A stretch of 64,000 bases of DNA from an uncultured Flavobacteriaceae bacterium (GTDB lineage: Bacteria; Bacteroidota; Bacteroidia; Flavobacteriales; Flavobacteriaceae), in contig CANLQD010000001.1 of the NCBI GenBank assembly GCA_947493175.1, positions 248,001 to 312,000 of the forward strand, given 5' to 3'. Within the stretch, counting starts at the first letter, position 1; every line of letters begins with the position of its first letter. This document shows positions 35,951 to 45,197 of this stretch, piece by piece. Made by a program: the position numbers and the translations under genes. The notes under the pieces were generated by a model that was not told the origin of the DNA, searched no databases, and saw nothing but the letters and a program-made list of their open reading frames with translations.

Positions 35951-36901
35951 TCAATCCTGAATTTCTACAGTTGATTGCCGTTCGCGGTTCAAAATCAATT
36001 TCGTTACATCAGGTCTGGAGTAATGCCCAACAGCATCAAAGTTCTGCCGCTCTTCATAGACGCTATTGAAATCCAACGTTTCATAAATTAAGCCCTCTTT
36101 GTGCAGTACGGGCTCTCTGATCCATTCCCCATCAGGACCTGCAATACACGATCCGCCATTTGCCAATACTTCTGGCGCTTCTTGCACGATTTGTGCCAGA
36201 TGCGGGGTTGTTTCGGGAAAGTCTTTTTTTTGCATTAAGGAAGAGACCGATATGACGAAGCTTCGGGATTCTCTTGCAATAAATCGGGTAATGTCTTTGG
36301 TGTTATGCTCATTCCCCGGCCATACTGCAATATGTAGATTTTCGCCAAGCCCATATAGAGCAGCCCTAGGCAAGGGCATCCAATTTTCCCAGCAGTTGAG
36401 TGCGCCTACCGTGAACTTCTTGAGTGCATGTACCTGTAACCCGTTCCCGTCGCCCGGTGCCCAAGTGAGGCGCTCATCGTAGGTGGGCTGTAGTTTTCTG
36501 TGTACGGACCTAATTTCGCCTTTAGCATCCATATAAACCAAGGAGCAGTAGATGCTATGGCCACCACGATCCTTAGGACGTTCTATCATCCCAAGGTAGA
36601 TGGCAATATGGTATTTTTTGGCAAGCGCGCAAACTTCGGAAAGCTCTCCTTCTTCGATTTGTACCGCGTTTCGAACATAATGGGCATGCAACTCTTTGTT
36701 TACCTTCAAATCCCATTTAGCCCCTTCGGTCCATGCCAACCAAAAGGGGTAACCCGGCAAGAGCGCTTCGCCAAAAATCACTAACTCGGCCCGCTCTTCC
36801 GCAGCTTCGATAATCGTGTTCTTGATTTTCTGAAGGGTAGCGGCTTTGTTCAACCATACGGGTGAAATCTGGGCCAATGCTACTTTTAGACAATTTTCCA
36901 T
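35951..36901 (-). CDS. Nitrilase-type carbon-nitrogen hydrolase
   Basis: The 316-residue cytosolic enzyme has the full nitrilase triad: Glu in FGEALLPGYPFW near residue 43, Lys in HRKLQPTYDERLTW near residue 133, and Cys in NCWENWMPL near residue 170. The Cys-Trp-Glu sequence is the mark of true nitrilases and cyanide hydratases, as opposed to amidases, so a nitrile is the likely substrate class. The first 16 bases overlap the end of the UbiA gene. Its role beside isoprenoid genes is unclear. Confidence 0.85.
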   Translation of the reverse strand: MENCLKVALAQISPVWLNKAATLQKIKNTIIEAAEERAELVIFGEALLPGYPFWLAWTEGAKWDLKVNKELHAHYVRNAVQIEEGELSEVCALAKKYHIAIYLGMIERPKDRGGHSIYCSLVYMDAKGEIRSVHRKLQPTYDERLTWAPGDGNGLQVHALKKFTVGALNCWENWMPLPRAALYGLGENLHIAVWPGNEHNTKDITRFIARESRSFVISVSSLMQKKDFPETTPHLAQIVQEAPEVLANGGSCIAGPDGEWIREPVLHKEGLIYETLDFNSVYEERQNFDAVGHYSRPDVTKLILNRERQSTVEIQD

Positions 36902-37806
36902 AAGAGCAATCGGTTTATAACTAAATCAACATCGATCAACAAAATACTGAATACCCCGACAATGATGATCAATTTTAAAATATTATGTAGCCAAACATAA
37001 TCTTTTTTGGTCTTAGAGCGCCATAGCAAAAAAAGAAAAAGCCCCAATAGCAAAACGCACCCTTTAAAATAGTAATCCATCGCACCTACTTCAAATTTCT
37101 TGATAAGGAGCCAAGAGGGAACCCACGTAAGCAATATTAATATGGCAATACCGACTTTTGATAGCGTAGGTCCGTAGATTATCGGAATCGTCTTATAATT
37201 CTGGGCAAGGTCACCGGCCATATTTTCGAGATCTTTAATCATTTCACGGGCCAGCATCAGACAAAAAAGAAAGATAGCGTGAACAAAAATAACGGGATCA
37301 AAGTTTTTATAGTAGACAAAAACTGCAAAAAATGGGGCAATGGCCAGGGTAACGGACACAAAATTACCAACAAAAACTACTTTCTTGAGTTTGTGGGAAT
37401 AGAACCAGATACCAAAAATATAGGCTGAAAAGAAGAGCACTGCCCGAAAGGAAACGTAGCTAGCTGTAAAAACGGCCAAAAAGTTCAACAAAAAATACGC
37501 GGTTAGTTTAAATCGCTGGCTTACCAAACGGTCTAGCATACTTTTCCGGGGCTTATTGATCAAATCTTTTTCAGCATCGTAAAAGTTATTGATAATGTAA
37601 CCACTGGCAATGACCATAGAAGAGGCTAGAACGATCAGGAAGAGATTCAGGTCGAAAAGTACTTTGCCTAGAGATCCTTTTGGAGAGAGGATAAATATCG
37701 ATGCCAGATACTGCGCTATAACAATCATTAAAACATTGTAACCGCGCACTACTGAAAACAGGCTCAATACCTTTAGAAGCAAGAGCTTGTTCTTTCTGCT
37801 TAACAT
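36886..37806 (-). CDS. UbiA-family prenyltransferase (geranylgeranylglycerol-phosphate type)
   Basis: The 306-residue membrane protein has eight or nine hydrophobic helices and the two aspartate-rich sites of UbiA enzymes: NNFYDAEKD at residues 73-81 and DLENMAGD near residue 188. These bind magnesium and prenyl diphosphate. Flavobacterial proteins of this type are often labelled geranylgeranylglycerol-phosphate geranylgeranyltransferase, but the acceptor is not proven. The gene starts ten bases after mevalonate kinase and runs into the nitrilase gene, so isoprenoid supply and use are in one operon. Confidence 0.8.
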   Translation of the reverse strand: MLSRKNKLLLLKVLSLFSVVRGYNVLMIVIAQYLASIFILSPKGSLGKVLFDLNLFLIVLASSMVIASGYIINNFYDAEKDLINKPRKSMLDRLVSQRFKLTAYFLLNFLAVFTASYVSFRAVLFFSAYIFGIWFYSHKLKKVVFVGNFVSVTLAIAPFFAVFVYYKNFDPVIFVHAIFLFCLMLAREMIKDLENMAGDLAQNYKTIPIIYGPTLSKVGIAILILLTWVPSWLLIKKFEVGAMDYYFKGCVLLLGLFLFLLWRSKTKKDYVWLHNILKLIIIVGVFSILLIDVDLVINRLLLWKIV

Positions 37807-37816
37807 GTAGCCGTAA

Positions 37817-38755
37817 TTAGAAGTTGTATACCACTTCTAAATTGTAGTCTTTCAATGCTTTTCTAGCTTGGTCGATATCTTCGGTAAATCCTAGGATATA
37901 ACCCCCACCGCCAGATCCGCAAAGTTTTAAGTAATAAGCGTTGCTTTCGATGCCCTGTTTCCACAAATCGTGGAACTTTGCAGGAATCATGGGTTTAAAA
38001 TGATCCAATACTACATGCGAAAGTTGCTTTAAGTTTCCAAAGAGCGATTTGAAATTACCCCCGACAAAATCTTCGACACAGGCATCTGAGTGCTTAATGA
38101 ACTGGTCTTTCAACATACTTCTAAAGCCTTCTTGCTTCATTTTCTCCATAAAGATTTGCACCATTGGGGCAGTTTCCCCTGTGATACCACTATCCAATAA
38201 GAAAACGGCCCCTCTTCCCTCTACATTTTGAGAAGGAATGCTGGTCGATTCGATATTGTCTTTGGAGTTGATTAAAATGGGTAGACTCAAATAACTGTTC
38301 AAGGGATCAAGACCGGAAGATTTTCCATGAAAGAACGATTCCATCCTACCAAAAATCCGTTTTAATGTCAACAATTTGTCCCTGGTCAAATTCTCAAGAA
38401 CCGTAATTTTGTCTTGAGCATACTTATCGTAAATAGCTGCTACCAAGGCACCGCTGCTACCAACCCCATAACCTTGTGGTATAGAACTATCGAAATACAT
38501 TCCTTGGGCAACATCTTTCTCCATTGCATCGATGTCAAAACGAACCAATTCGGGTGCTTCTTTCATCATCTCCTCTAGGTAGATAGAAAAGGCGCGAAGG
38601 TTTTTATTGGAATCGATGGCACTTTCAGAGGTTGCATCATCGGTCTTTAAAGCTCCCTTGAAAAAATTATAGGGTATAGAAAGCCCTTTGGAATCCTTGA
38701 TGATTCCATACTCTCCAAATAGGAGAATTTTCGAATAAAATAACGGTCCCTTCAT
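37817..38755 (-). CDS. Mevalonate kinase (GHMP family)
   Basis: The 312-residue GHMP kinase has the N-terminal substrate segment KILLFGEYGIIKDSKGLSIP, the ATP-binding PQGYGVGSSGALVAAIYD near residue 95, and the C-terminal LCGSGGGGYILGF motif. GHMP kinases cannot be separated by motif alone. Position beside a mevalonate diphosphate decarboxylase and a prenyltransferase favours mevalonate kinase over phosphomevalonate kinase. Bacteroidota mevalonate genes resemble the eukaryotic type. A -7 box lies 48 bases upstream. Confidence 0.8.
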   Translation of the reverse strand: MKGPLFYSKILLFGEYGIIKDSKGLSIPYNFFKGALKTDDATSESAIDSNKNLRAFSIYLEEMMKEAPELVRFDIDAMEKDVAQGMYFDSSIPQGYGVGSSGALVAAIYDKYAQDKITVLENLTRDKLLTLKRIFGRMESFFHGKSSGLDPLNSYLSLPILINSKDNIESTSIPSQNVEGRGAVFLLDSGITGETAPMVQIFMEKMKQEGFRSMLKDQFIKHSDACVEDFVGGNFKSLFGNLKQLSHVVLDHFKPMIPAKFHDLWKQGIESNAYYLKLCGSGGGGYILGFTEDIDQARKALKDYNLEVVYNF

Positions 38756-38802
38756 AAATTTCTATTGGCTTGGTCTAATGCTGCCTTCGCTATTTTGTTT
38801 TA

Positions 38803-38810
38803 CAAATTTA
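38803..38810 (-). promoter_or_regulatory. -7 promoter box (TAAATTTG) of the mevalonate kinase operon
   Basis: On the minus strand TAAATTTG matches TAnnTTTG exactly, 48 bases before the ATG at 38755. It should drive mevalonate kinase, the UbiA gene and the nitrilase. Confidence 0.45.
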
Positions 38811-38945
38811 CAACAATGTTGAACAATATAAGCATAAAGATAAACAAAATCGTGCCCCTGGGCACTTTCAACTGCTTAAATTCCATATACGTTCATGCCA
38901 TACAAACGTATTAAATTACTATTCCGTACCCCAATTTAAGATATT

Positions 38946-40028
38946 TTACAGCTTTTTGGCCCCCGACCCCACTTGATCACAGAGGTGTCCCCCTTCTTCA
39001 CAATACTGCAACAGTTCCTCTTCTATAAAGGCATATACCTGCGCTTTTTCGTTTTCAGGATACAATACATGTACGTTGGCACCCGCATCTAACGTAAAAC
39101 AGACATGGGTCTGCGACGCTTTTCTAAAAGCCCAAATACGATTTATTATTTCCAACGTATTCGGTTTCATCAAAATGAAGTAAGGGAGGCTCGTCATCAT
39201 CATGGCATGTAGGGTAAGGGCCTCACTTTCTACGATTTCAATAAAGGTAGTTACGTCCCCCGTTTCAAAAACACCCTTCAAAGTAGTAAGGTTGCGATGT
39301 GCCTGTGCAAAACGCTCTTTTGCAAAAGCATGGTTGTGCATAAGGTTGTGCCCTACCGTACTACTTACTTGTTTTTGGCCTTTATCGACCAATAGTATGG
39401 TATCTTGATATTTTTCAAAGATAGGATGCACCCTGTAGGGATAATCGATTCCAAAAAGGTTCGAGCTACCTTCTGTTTCGACATGGTCTCCCCATTGCAC
39501 AAGCGGACCGGTAATACTTCTACAAGCACTTCCAGAACCTAATCGAGCTAAAAAAGAGGCTTTTTTATTGAAAAATTCCGTGGTCATCCCAGGGTCTAGC
39601 TCCCGTTCCAAATCCACAAGACACAGGGCCAAAGCAGACATACTGCTGGCCGAAGAGGCGATGCCGCTGCTATGCGGAAACGAATTGGAACTTTCAATGG
39701 TAAAATGATAGTTTTTTAAAAATGGCAAATAGCGTTGGGTTCGTTTAAAGAATTGGATAATCTTCGGCTTAAAATCCTCCTTTGCACTCCCTTCGAATAG
39801 AAAATCGAACTTAAATATCTCGGATGGTATACCTAGTTTTTTATACTTTACCGAGGTGGTCGTGGTTGCCGTATTTAATGTAAAACTAATAGAGGGGTTG
39901 GCCGGAATTTGTTCTTCTTTCTTACCCCAATACTTGACCAAAGCAATATTACTGGGAGATTTCCATCGTACTGTCCCAGCTGATTTTTCAACTGTATACG
40001 ATGAAGGTACAAAGTCTTTTTCGGTCAT
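38946..40028 (-). CDS. mvaD: Diphosphomevalonate decarboxylase
   Basis: MvaD converts mevalonate diphosphate to isopentenyl diphosphate using ATP. The 360-residue protein has ALVKYWGKKEEQIPANPSISFTL near residue 30 and the GHMP loop FPHSSGIASSASSMSALALC near residue 118, both typical of the family. The gene lies 190 bases upstream of mevalonate kinase on the same strand but has its own promoter box, and the kinase has another. No phosphomevalonate kinase gene is present in the window. Confidence 0.9.
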   Translation of the reverse strand: MTEKDFVPSSYTVEKSAGTVRWKSPSNIALVKYWGKKEEQIPANPSISFTLNTATTTTSVKYKKLGIPSEIFKFDFLFEGSAKEDFKPKIIQFFKRTQRYLPFLKNYHFTIESSNSFPHSSGIASSASSMSALALCLVDLERELDPGMTTEFFNKKASFLARLGSGSACRSITGPLVQWGDHVETEGSSNLFGIDYPYRVHPIFEKYQDTILLVDKGQKQVSSTVGHNLMHNHAFAKERFAQAHRNLTTLKGVFETGDVTTFIEIVESEALTLHAMMMTSLPYFILMKPNTLEIINRIWAFRKASQTHVCFTLDAGANVHVLYPENEKAQVYAFIEEELLQYCEEGGHLCDQVGSGAKKL

Positions 40029-40035
40029 GTGGCCA

Positions 40036-40053
40036 TAAATTTGTGCAAAGATA
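40036..40053. promoter_or_regulatory. Back-to-back -7 boxes between mvaD and tspO
   Basis: TAAATTTG on the plus strand (40036-40043) and TATCTTTG on the minus strand (40053-40046) are both exact TAnnTTTG matches, two bases apart. The minus box lies 17 bases before the mvaD ATG and is the more believable one. The plus box would give tspO a leader of about 160 bases. Confidence 0.4.
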
Positions 40054-40208
40054 GTTTTTAAGCGGCTCTACTATCGCAGCCAATAGAATAAATCTCTAAA
40101 CTCCCTTATTTTTTTATTTGCTGAATCACGAAGTATCAGCCGTTATTTTTCGCTTAAATGTGAAAAGTTCAAAGGAGTTCACTATTTTAGGGAAAATACG
40201 CCAACCTG

Positions 40209-40682
40209 TTGAAAAAAAAAGGCCTCTATATCATCATTGCTGTCGCCATTTGCATGGTCATCGGATTTCTTTCCGGATTTGCAACGCAAAGCTCTGTAAA
40301 TACGTGGTATGTGGGTCTGAACAAACCCATTTTTAACCCTCCCAATTGGTTATTTGCGCCGGTATGGACCGTTTTATACATCATGATGGGTATTGCTGCT
40401 GGCATCGTTTGGGCGAAAGGGTTTTATCATTTATGGGTAAAGACCGCTCTTTATCATTTTGGATTTCAACTACTGCTCAATGCTACGTGGAGCGTTGTTT
40501 TTTTCGGGTTACGGGAGCCTTTTTGGGCCTTTATCGTTATCATTACCCTTTTGATATTGATTGTCCTGACCATTCGTTGGTTCAAAGTAGTTAGCAAAAT
40601 CGCCGCTTTACTGTTGATTCCTTATTTACTTTGGGTCTGTTTTGCTACAGTACTCAATTATAAGATTTGGGAGCTCAACTAG
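40209..40682 (+). CDS. tspO: TspO/MBR family protein (tryptophan-rich sensory protein)
   Basis: The 157-residue membrane protein has five hydrophobic helices and the family motifs NPPNWLFAPVWTVLYIMMGIAAG near residue 42 and QLLLNATWSVVFFGLREPFWA near residue 92. TspO proteins bind porphyrins and other hydrophobic ligands. The frame starts with TTG at 40209; the next Met (residue 19) would fall inside the first helix. It diverges from mvaD and converges on the DUF1697 gene after 12 bases. Confidence 0.88.
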   Translation: MKKKGLYIIIAVAICMVIGFLSGFATQSSVNTWYVGLNKPIFNPPNWLFAPVWTVLYIMMGIAAGIVWAKGFYHLWVKTALYHFGFQLLLNATWSVVFFGLREPFWAFIVIITLLILIVLTIRWFKVVSKIAALLLIPYLLWVCFATVLNYKIWELN

Positions 40683-40694
40683 GAGGCCAGGCCT

Positions 40695-41243
40695 TTATTC
40701 TGTTGTTAAAAACATCTCAAGCAATTTCATCATAGTCTTATGGTTTCGAGTAGTTGCAACAACTTGTAGTTTCCGTTCAAACAGATTATTGTTGAGCTTG
40801 GCCTTGCCATATCCGTTCATACAGGCCAGGTAAATACAGTCTTTGGCAACCCAGTATTTCTCATTCGGATAGTTTTCCTGTTCCAGGCTTTTAACCAAGG
40901 CTTCTTTCGGCCGTTGCTTTAGAAAAACGTAATAAATTCGATTGGCCGCCAAATCGTCCGGGTCTTTAAAAGGGTTCTCTTCAACGATTTCCTTCAACTG
41001 CCGTTGTGTCTTTACCAAAACGCATACTTCAAACCCAAAAGTTGTAGCAATGGCTTCCTCAATACTACGGGCCAAATCTTGTTGATCGCTCTCAGTGGTA
41101 CTAAAAACGATATTACCACTTTGTATATACGTCTGTATTTGTTGAAGACCTAAGAGGCGCATCATCTCAGTGAGATCGGCCATCTTAATTTTTTTCTGAC
41201 CGCTTACGTTGATTCCCCTTAATAATGCGATGTATGTTTTCAT
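40695..41243 (-). CDS. DUF1697 domain protein
   Basis: The product begins MKTYIALLRGINVSGQKKIKMADL, the hallmark opening of DUF1697, and has IQTYIQSGNIVFST near residue 38. With the ATG at 41243 it has 182 residues, the normal family length; the 13 residues available further upstream are not conserved. The function of the family is unknown. It starts 42 bases after the BaiN-like flavoprotein gene on the same strand and may be the last gene of that unit. Confidence 0.82.
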   Translation of the reverse strand: MKTYIALLRGINVSGQKKIKMADLTEMMRLLGLQQIQTYIQSGNIVFSTTESDQQDLARSIEEAIATTFGFEVCVLVKTQRQLKEIVEENPFKDPDDLAANRIYYVFLKQRPKEALVKSLEQENYPNEKYWVAKDCIYLACMNGYGKAKLNNNLFERKLQVVATTRNHKTMMKLLEMFLTTE

Positions 41244-41285
41244 AGTAGCGGTTGTGACCCCCGTTTTAAATTCATATGGCATAGC

Positions 41286-42578
41286 CTAGTCCGTTGTGCA
41301 TTTTTGGGTTATTCCCCTAGCTGCAATATACCCCCCTGTCCATGCATTTTGAAAGTTGAACCCTCCCGTAATCGCATCTACATTTACTACCTCACCGGCA
41401 AAATATAGATTCGGCAAGATTTTACTTTGCATGGTCTTAAAGTTGATTTCTTTTAAATCTACACCGCCAGCGGTAACGAACTCTTCTTTAAAGGTACTTT
41501 TACCGTTTACTTGAAACTCGCAAGCGGTCAATTGATTGGCCAGCTCCTGTAATTGTATTTTTGTAATATCGGCCCATTTGGTGGTCTCATCCAATCCCGC
41601 ACTCCGCACCAAATTCGTCCACAAACGGCGTGGGATAGCAACAGCCTTCGTTCTGAGTACGGTTTTTTTTGCCTCTACATCTTTAATGTTCATCAGATAG
41701 GGTACTACCGACTCATGGTGAAAGTCGGGCAACCAGTTCACCCGAACCTTGAACCGATATTTAAAGTCGTTCAACAGCTTGGCGCCCCAAGCGGACAACC
41801 TCAATATGCCAGGGCCGCTTAACCCCCAATGTGTAATGAGTACCGGCCCCTCCTCGGAGAGTAAAGATTCCTGTGCTTTTTGGCTTCGCAATTTAATCGT
41901 GATTTTAGGGGTAAACATTCGTTTGGCCAAGATATCTACCTTTGCAGGAGTACTTACCCCTGGAATACCATTGATACGTTCATCCTTGATATTAAAGGTA
42001 AACAGCGAGGGAATTGGAGGCTCAATGGTATGCCCTAAATTTTCCAACAACTTCCAAACTTTCGGATTGCTTCCCGAGGCTATCACCACTTTTTTAGCCT
42101 TATAGGTGTGCTTGATAGAAGTAATTTCCCAGGTGTTTTCGGCTATTTCGTCCTCTAACAATTTGATGTTGGTCACGGCACTGTGCTTCAAAACCCTTAT
42201 CCCCAATCTTTTAGCTTCATTTAAAAAACAGTCGATAATCGTTTTGGAAGAATTGGTGGTAGGGAACATTCGACCATCATCTTCGATTTTTAGGGAAACG
42301 CCCCTTTTCTCAAAAAAGGCAACCGTATCGCCACTACAATAAGAATGAAAGGGGCCCAAGAGTTCTTTCTCTCCTCGTGGATAATTCTTGACCAGTTCTC
42401 CCGGGTCGAATTCGGCGTGGGTAACATTGCAACGCCCCCCTCCCGATACCCTGACCTTGGCCAATACTTCTTTACCGCGTTCCAGGATCGCTACCTTGAG
42501 ACTAGAATCGAACTCAGCTATATGGATTGCGGCATAAAAGCCAGCAGCACCACCACCGATAATGATTACATCGTACAT
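41286..42578 (-). CDS. BaiN/HI0933-family FAD-binding oxidoreductase
   Basis: The enzyme begins with MYDVIIIGGGAAGFYAAIHIAE (FAD dinucleotide motif). It has the family signature GGGRCNVTHAEF near residue 50 and the closing FAYAGE-type segment LYFAGEVVNVDAITGGFNFQNAWTGG. I chose the ATG at 42578 (430 residues), which overlaps the stop of the glycerophosphodiesterase gene as TAATG; upstream residues are not conserved. The family includes a bile-acid reductase, but most members have no known substrate. It is probably co-transcribed with the sugar genes before it, perhaps without a shared function. Confidence 0.85.
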   Translation of the reverse strand: MYDVIIIGGGAAGFYAAIHIAEFDSSLKVAILERGKEVLAKVRVSGGGRCNVTHAEFDPGELVKNYPRGEKELLGPFHSYCSGDTVAFFEKRGVSLKIEDDGRMFPTTNSSKTIIDCFLNEAKRLGIRVLKHSAVTNIKLLEDEIAENTWEITSIKHTYKAKKVVIASGSNPKVWKLLENLGHTIEPPIPSLFTFNIKDERINGIPGVSTPAKVDILAKRMFTPKITIKLRSQKAQESLLSEEGPVLITHWGLSGPGILRLSAWGAKLLNDFKYRFKVRVNWLPDFHHESVVPYLMNIKDVEAKKTVLRTKAVAIPRRLWTNLVRSAGLDETTKWADITKIQLQELANQLTACEFQVNGKSTFKEEFVTAGGVDLKEINFKTMQSKILPNLYFAGEVVNVDAITGGFNFQNAWTGGYIAARGITQKCTTD

Positions 42579-43324
42579 TATTGAACTCGATCGGGATAGT
42601 CCGTAATTATTCCGTCGACCGCCCATCGCTTTGCCATATTCATATCATTGGGCTCGTTGACCGTCCAGGTGTAGATTTTAAAACCAGCATCCCGAATGGC
42701 ATTGGCCACTTCTAGATTAATTGTCTTAAAATTTGGATTGATAGCCTCGGCATTTAATTCTTTGGCGACCGGAATAGCCTTCAAAGGATCACCTTCAGTC
42801 AATACCGCAATAGCAATGTCTGGATTTATTCTTCTCATTTCCCGAAGTTCGTCCCAGTGGAAGCTCGATATTAAGAAATTCTCTGGAGACCAGCCCCGCT
42901 CCTTTATGTAATAAGCAGTTATGAAATTAACCCTATCGGCTGTTTTGGTTCCTTTCAGTTCGATGTTCAAACGAACTTTGTTGTCGATAAGTTCCAGTAC
43001 TTCTTGCAGCATAGGTATGGCATGCCCCCCATCTAAAATCAATTTTTTCAAATCGACAATGTTATACTCCTCTATTTTTCCAGCTCCATTGGTGAGTTCC
43101 TCTACCCGCTCATCATGAAAAACAACAGTTTCCCCACTGCTAATGTTAAACACATCGATTTCAATGGCATCGACTCCCAAATCCAAAGCTTTTTGAATCG
43201 ATGCCAAGGTATTTTCAGTCTCGTGACCCATGGCCCCGCGGTGTCCGATTACTAATGGTTTTTTTCCGTTCATACAACTGGCTAACGCAAGTACGAGCAG
43301 TAGAACAACCCTATATTTACCCAT
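42578..43324 (-). CDS. Glycerophosphodiester phosphodiesterase lipoprotein
   Basis: The 248-residue lipoprotein has a signal ending LALASC (Cys17). The GDPD TIM-barrel opens with VIGHRGAMGHETENTLASIQKALDLGVDAIEIDV, which holds the catalytic histidine and the metal-binding Glu and Asp, with the second histidine in VVFHDERVEELTNG. It should split glycerophosphodiesters to glycerol-3-phosphate in the periplasm or at the outer membrane. It starts seven bases after the GH13 gene and overlaps the next gene. Confidence 0.87.
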   Translation of the reverse strand: MGKYRVVLLLVLALASCMNGKKPLVIGHRGAMGHETENTLASIQKALDLGVDAIEIDVFNISSGETVVFHDERVEELTNGAGKIEEYNIVDLKKLILDGGHAIPMLQEVLELIDNKVRLNIELKGTKTADRVNFITAYYIKERGWSPENFLISSFHWDELREMRRINPDIAIAVLTEGDPLKAIPVAKELNAEAINPNFKTINLEVANAIRDAGFKIYTWTVNEPNDMNMAKRWAVDGIITDYPDRVQ

Positions 43325-43331
43325 AGCGCTC

Positions 43332-45197
43332 CTATTTTAAGACAAAAATAAATGATTCCAACGGATTGAGAGATATGTCGATGTTACCTATTCCGTTCAC
43401 AACTTTAAGCGTGAATGTTTCTCCATAAAGCGCATCTACTACCTCATAATTTCCTTCTCCCAATCCCCACTCTTCAATAAGATCTTTCGGAATTTTTAGT
43501 TCAAAATCATAGTGCCTTTCTATATCAAAATTGGCTAGTATTACAAGGCGTTCACCTCTCGACCAACGGGCATATGAAAGTACCCGATGGTCATATCCCG
43601 GTGTATGGTCTTTATTGAAAAAGTGAATCTCTTGATACGCGCCCATGAGTGCCTCGCTCTGAATCGTAAAATTGAGAAGTCGCTTATAAAAATCCCGAAG
43701 CTCTTTTTCTTGCTGGTTCAATTGTCCTCCATCGAACTTTTTTTCATTGACCCAACGTTGGTGATGGGGTACTCCTATATAATCAAAAATTGAGGTTCTT
43801 GTTGGGTCGCCGAATCCCGCATTTTCTTTCGCCGGCTCTCCCACCTCCTGCCCAAAGTAAACCATTACAGGGGCAGTGGTCATGGTAGCGGAAACGACCA
43901 TGGCCGGTTTTCCTTTCGCGGCACTCCCAGCAAAATCGGGACTGGCAATACGCTGTTCGTCATGGTTCTCCAAAAAATGGAGTAGATGGTGCTCAATATC
44001 CTCGGTATTAAGTTTCACGACAGGGATATGGTCCGTCCACCCGTGGCCTTGCATGATATGCTTTAGAGAGTCGTACATTTCTACCTTGTCGTAGAGATAG
44101 TCCATTTTCCCCTTGTGAATATATGCCCTATACAATTCCGGATTATAGACCTCGGCCAGCAAAAATGCATCGGGGTTCTTTATTTTGATATGGGAATTCA
44201 TATAGCTCCAAAACTCCACGGGAACCATTTCGGCCATATCAAAACGAAAGCCATCTACACCCATTGCCAACCAATAGAGGGCAATATCCTTGAACTTTAC
44301 CCAAGAATTAGGTACATTCTTATCTAGCCAAAAGGCATAGTGTTGCTCATAATCGGCCTTTTCAAAACCCTCGGGAAGTGTTTCAAAATCATAACTACCA
44401 TCGGGCCGTACCCCGTAGTTGATCTTTACCGTCTCATACCAATCATTTATATGGGGTCTGGCCAGTCGAGAGCCATTGCCTGTCCACTTTGCCGGGTTTT
44501 CATTGAAGGTACCATCTACCAATGTATGAGCTTCTCCTCCCAAAGGCATATAACCATTCTCCCATGCGGGAACTTGAAACGCTTCATTAGGGATGTAATA
44601 GAAATTATTGTCCCTGGCATATTCGACCGAGCTATCATCATTGGTCCCAAAAGGCTCAAGCCCATCTGGTGTCGAAGCTCCTTCATAATTACGGGCTACG
44701 TGGTTGGGAACGATATCGATCAATAACTTAAGACCAGCTTTATGGGTACGCTCGATCAAGGCCTGAAATTCTTGCAAACGCTTTGCCGGATTATCCGCTA
44801 AATCGGGATTCACATTGTAATAGTCCTTTACGGCGTACGGGGAGCCGGCCCTACCTTTTACAATATCGGGATCGTCGTTAGAGATCCCAAAGCTGGTATA
44901 GTCGGTAATTACATCATGATGTGGCACCCCTGTATACCAAATATGGGTAACACCCAGTGCCTTGATTTCGGCCAAGGCTTTATTCGAAAAATCGGAAAAC
45001 TTGCCTACGCCATTTTCTTCAAGCGTACCCCAAGGCTTATTATTGGTATTGGTATTACCAAAAAGTCGGGTAAAAACTTGGTAAACGACTTCTTTTTTTT
45101 TGCCAGCTGGCTGTTCTTGCATTTCTTTTGCTTCTTTTTTACATGCTACAACTAGTATACAGCAATACAGTAATATGCCGAACCTTCTGTAATTCAT
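43332..45197 (-). CDS. Alpha-amylase family lipoprotein (GH13)
   Basis: The 621-residue lipoprotein (lipobox LVVAC, Cys19) acts in the envelope. The four GH13 regions are present: DIVPNHV near residue 161, GFRFDMAEM with the nucleophile near 319, LLAEVY with the acid/base near 349, and FLENHDEQR near 412. A C-terminal beta domain ends in LNPLESFIFVLK. It hydrolyses alpha-1,4-glucan or maltooligosaccharides. Its start overlaps the GH65 stop (TAATG), so the two are coupled, and it is one arm of the alpha-glucan locus. Confidence 0.9.
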   Translation of the reverse strand: MNYRRFGILLYCCILVVACKKEAKEMQEQPAGKKKEVVYQVFTRLFGNTNTNNKPWGTLEENGVGKFSDFSNKALAEIKALGVTHIWYTGVPHHDVITDYTSFGISNDDPDIVKGRAGSPYAVKDYYNVNPDLADNPAKRLQEFQALIERTHKAGLKLLIDIVPNHVARNYEGASTPDGLEPFGTNDDSSVEYARDNNFYYIPNEAFQVPAWENGYMPLGGEAHTLVDGTFNENPAKWTGNGSRLARPHINDWYETVKINYGVRPDGSYDFETLPEGFEKADYEQHYAFWLDKNVPNSWVKFKDIALYWLAMGVDGFRFDMAEMVPVEFWSYMNSHIKIKNPDAFLLAEVYNPELYRAYIHKGKMDYLYDKVEMYDSLKHIMQGHGWTDHIPVVKLNTEDIEHHLLHFLENHDEQRIASPDFAGSAAKGKPAMVVSATMTTAPVMVYFGQEVGEPAKENAGFGDPTRTSIFDYIGVPHHQRWVNEKKFDGGQLNQQEKELRDFYKRLLNFTIQSEALMGAYQEIHFFNKDHTPGYDHRVLSYARWSRGERLVILANFDIERHYDFELKIPKDLIEEWGLGEGNYEVVDALYGETFTLKVVNGIGNIDISLNPLESFIFVLK

